From positions 15,905,347-15,969,346 of the forward strand of contig OX336355.1 of assembly GCA_946902875.1 (NCBI GenBank): a DNA stretch of 64,000 nucleotides. The letters run 5' to 3'. Each line of letters begins with the position of its first letter. Position 1 is the stretch's first letter. Source of the DNA: Nematopogon swammerdamellus (Eukaryota; Arthropoda; Insecta; Lepidoptera; Adelidae). The translations under genes were made by a program, and so were the position numbers. The notes beneath the pieces were generated by a model that was not told where the DNA came from, ran no database searches, and saw nothing but the letters and a program-made list of their open reading frames with translations. Below, in pieces: positions 63,493-64,000 of this stretch.

Positions 63493-64000
63493 ACATTCGC
63501 AGAAATGTTTTAATTTCAAGAACTTCAGAAAACAGTTTCTGGGAATGATAAAAATTCAATTATTATGGCTCGTATACATATACTAATATTATTTAGCATT
63601 AGCCTTAAATTTTTTAGGTCAGAATTTCCGCAAATTTTGTCATCTTTAATTAAAATGTATGCGTATTTACAAAACAAAACAAATTTGCCTTATTTTATTA
63701 TAACACGATTAAGTATTTCCACATTAAATTTACTTACTCCACTGTAGAGTACCGACGAAACCCTAAGTTTTTTCTTCACAGAAAACTAAAGAATCCGTTA
63801 TTTTAAATCAGTGGCGTCTAAATAGCCAAAGTCGTGTATCCCAGACATAAGGAAGCACAGCGGAGATGTTACTTCGGAAACTGAAATTTTTGACATTCCC
63901 GGCCACGATATGGGTCAAGAAATGATAAATGTGACTGGAGCTTGTATTCACAAGTTGGTACATATTGTGGGCGTTGCTGTGATGTGATCTAGTTTTGTAA
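63493..64000. other. No gene supported
   Basis: A ~48-codon open stretch near 63825-63987 (FDIPGHDMGQEMINVTGACI) has no identifiable domain. Confidence 0.3.

Overview
The window looks like repeat-dense nuclear DNA of an insect, most likely a moth or butterfly. This rests on Lepidoptera-type repeats: (GTCY)n miniature elements, Helitron-like ends with the motif GCCGCGGGCAAAAGCTAG, (TTAGG)n telomere-type units, and many SINEs and LINEs. There is no operon structure, no bacterial feature and no complete host gene. The species cannot be fixed from the sequence.

The only autonomous genes are two intact non-LTR retrotransposon ORF2s of sister families. LINE-A (CDS 36589-39555, minus, 988 codons) has a 25-base poly-T at its 3' side. 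LINE-B (CDS 56738-59686, plus, 982 codons) ends in a 44-base poly-A. Both keep every endonuclease and reverse-transcriptase motif I looked for. At least nine 5'-truncated or fragmentary LINE-A relatives and two LINE-B relatives are scattered through the window, along with five 3' ends of a third, RTE-like LINE that ends in (GTAT)n.

Three SINE groups dominate the rest. SINE-G is about 320-340 bp, ends in (GTAT)n, and four copies have clear target-site duplications (TSDs). SINE-5S is A-tailed; its head joins a tRNA-like A box to a stretch resembling the internal promoter of 5S rRNA. SINE-T is A-tailed with a tRNA-like head. SINE-5S and SINE-T share a central domain, and some copies join the SINE-G head to the SINE-5S body, so the three groups form one mosaic network.

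DNA-transposon-like elements include two hAT-type elements with 8-bp TSDs, a ~280-310 bp family with 7-bp TSDs at three sites, a TTAA-flanked element, several long fold-backs, and a nested inverted array with TTA/TAA junctions. Two fold-backs carry sequences resembling hammerhead ribozymes, in a setting that suggests Penelope-like elements. Satellite-like structure includes a 141-bp tandem repeat, (GGGAGA)51 and a palindromic array of 68-bp units.

Host coding signal is sparse. The best candidate is a short exon at 49050-49232 (plus) with a splice acceptor, a small upstream ORF, a start codon, a signal peptide and a GTGAGT donor; it may be the start of a secreted or membrane protein whose other exons I could not find. 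Layout: 1-9.8 kb satellites, SINEs and LINE scraps; 9.8-36 kb SINE/MITE mosaic; 36.5-40.2 kb LINE-A; 40.8-48.8 kb nested MITEs and SINEs; 49-55 kb quieter DNA with the exon; 56-59.8 kb LINE-B; 60-64 kb mostly unique AT-rich DNA.
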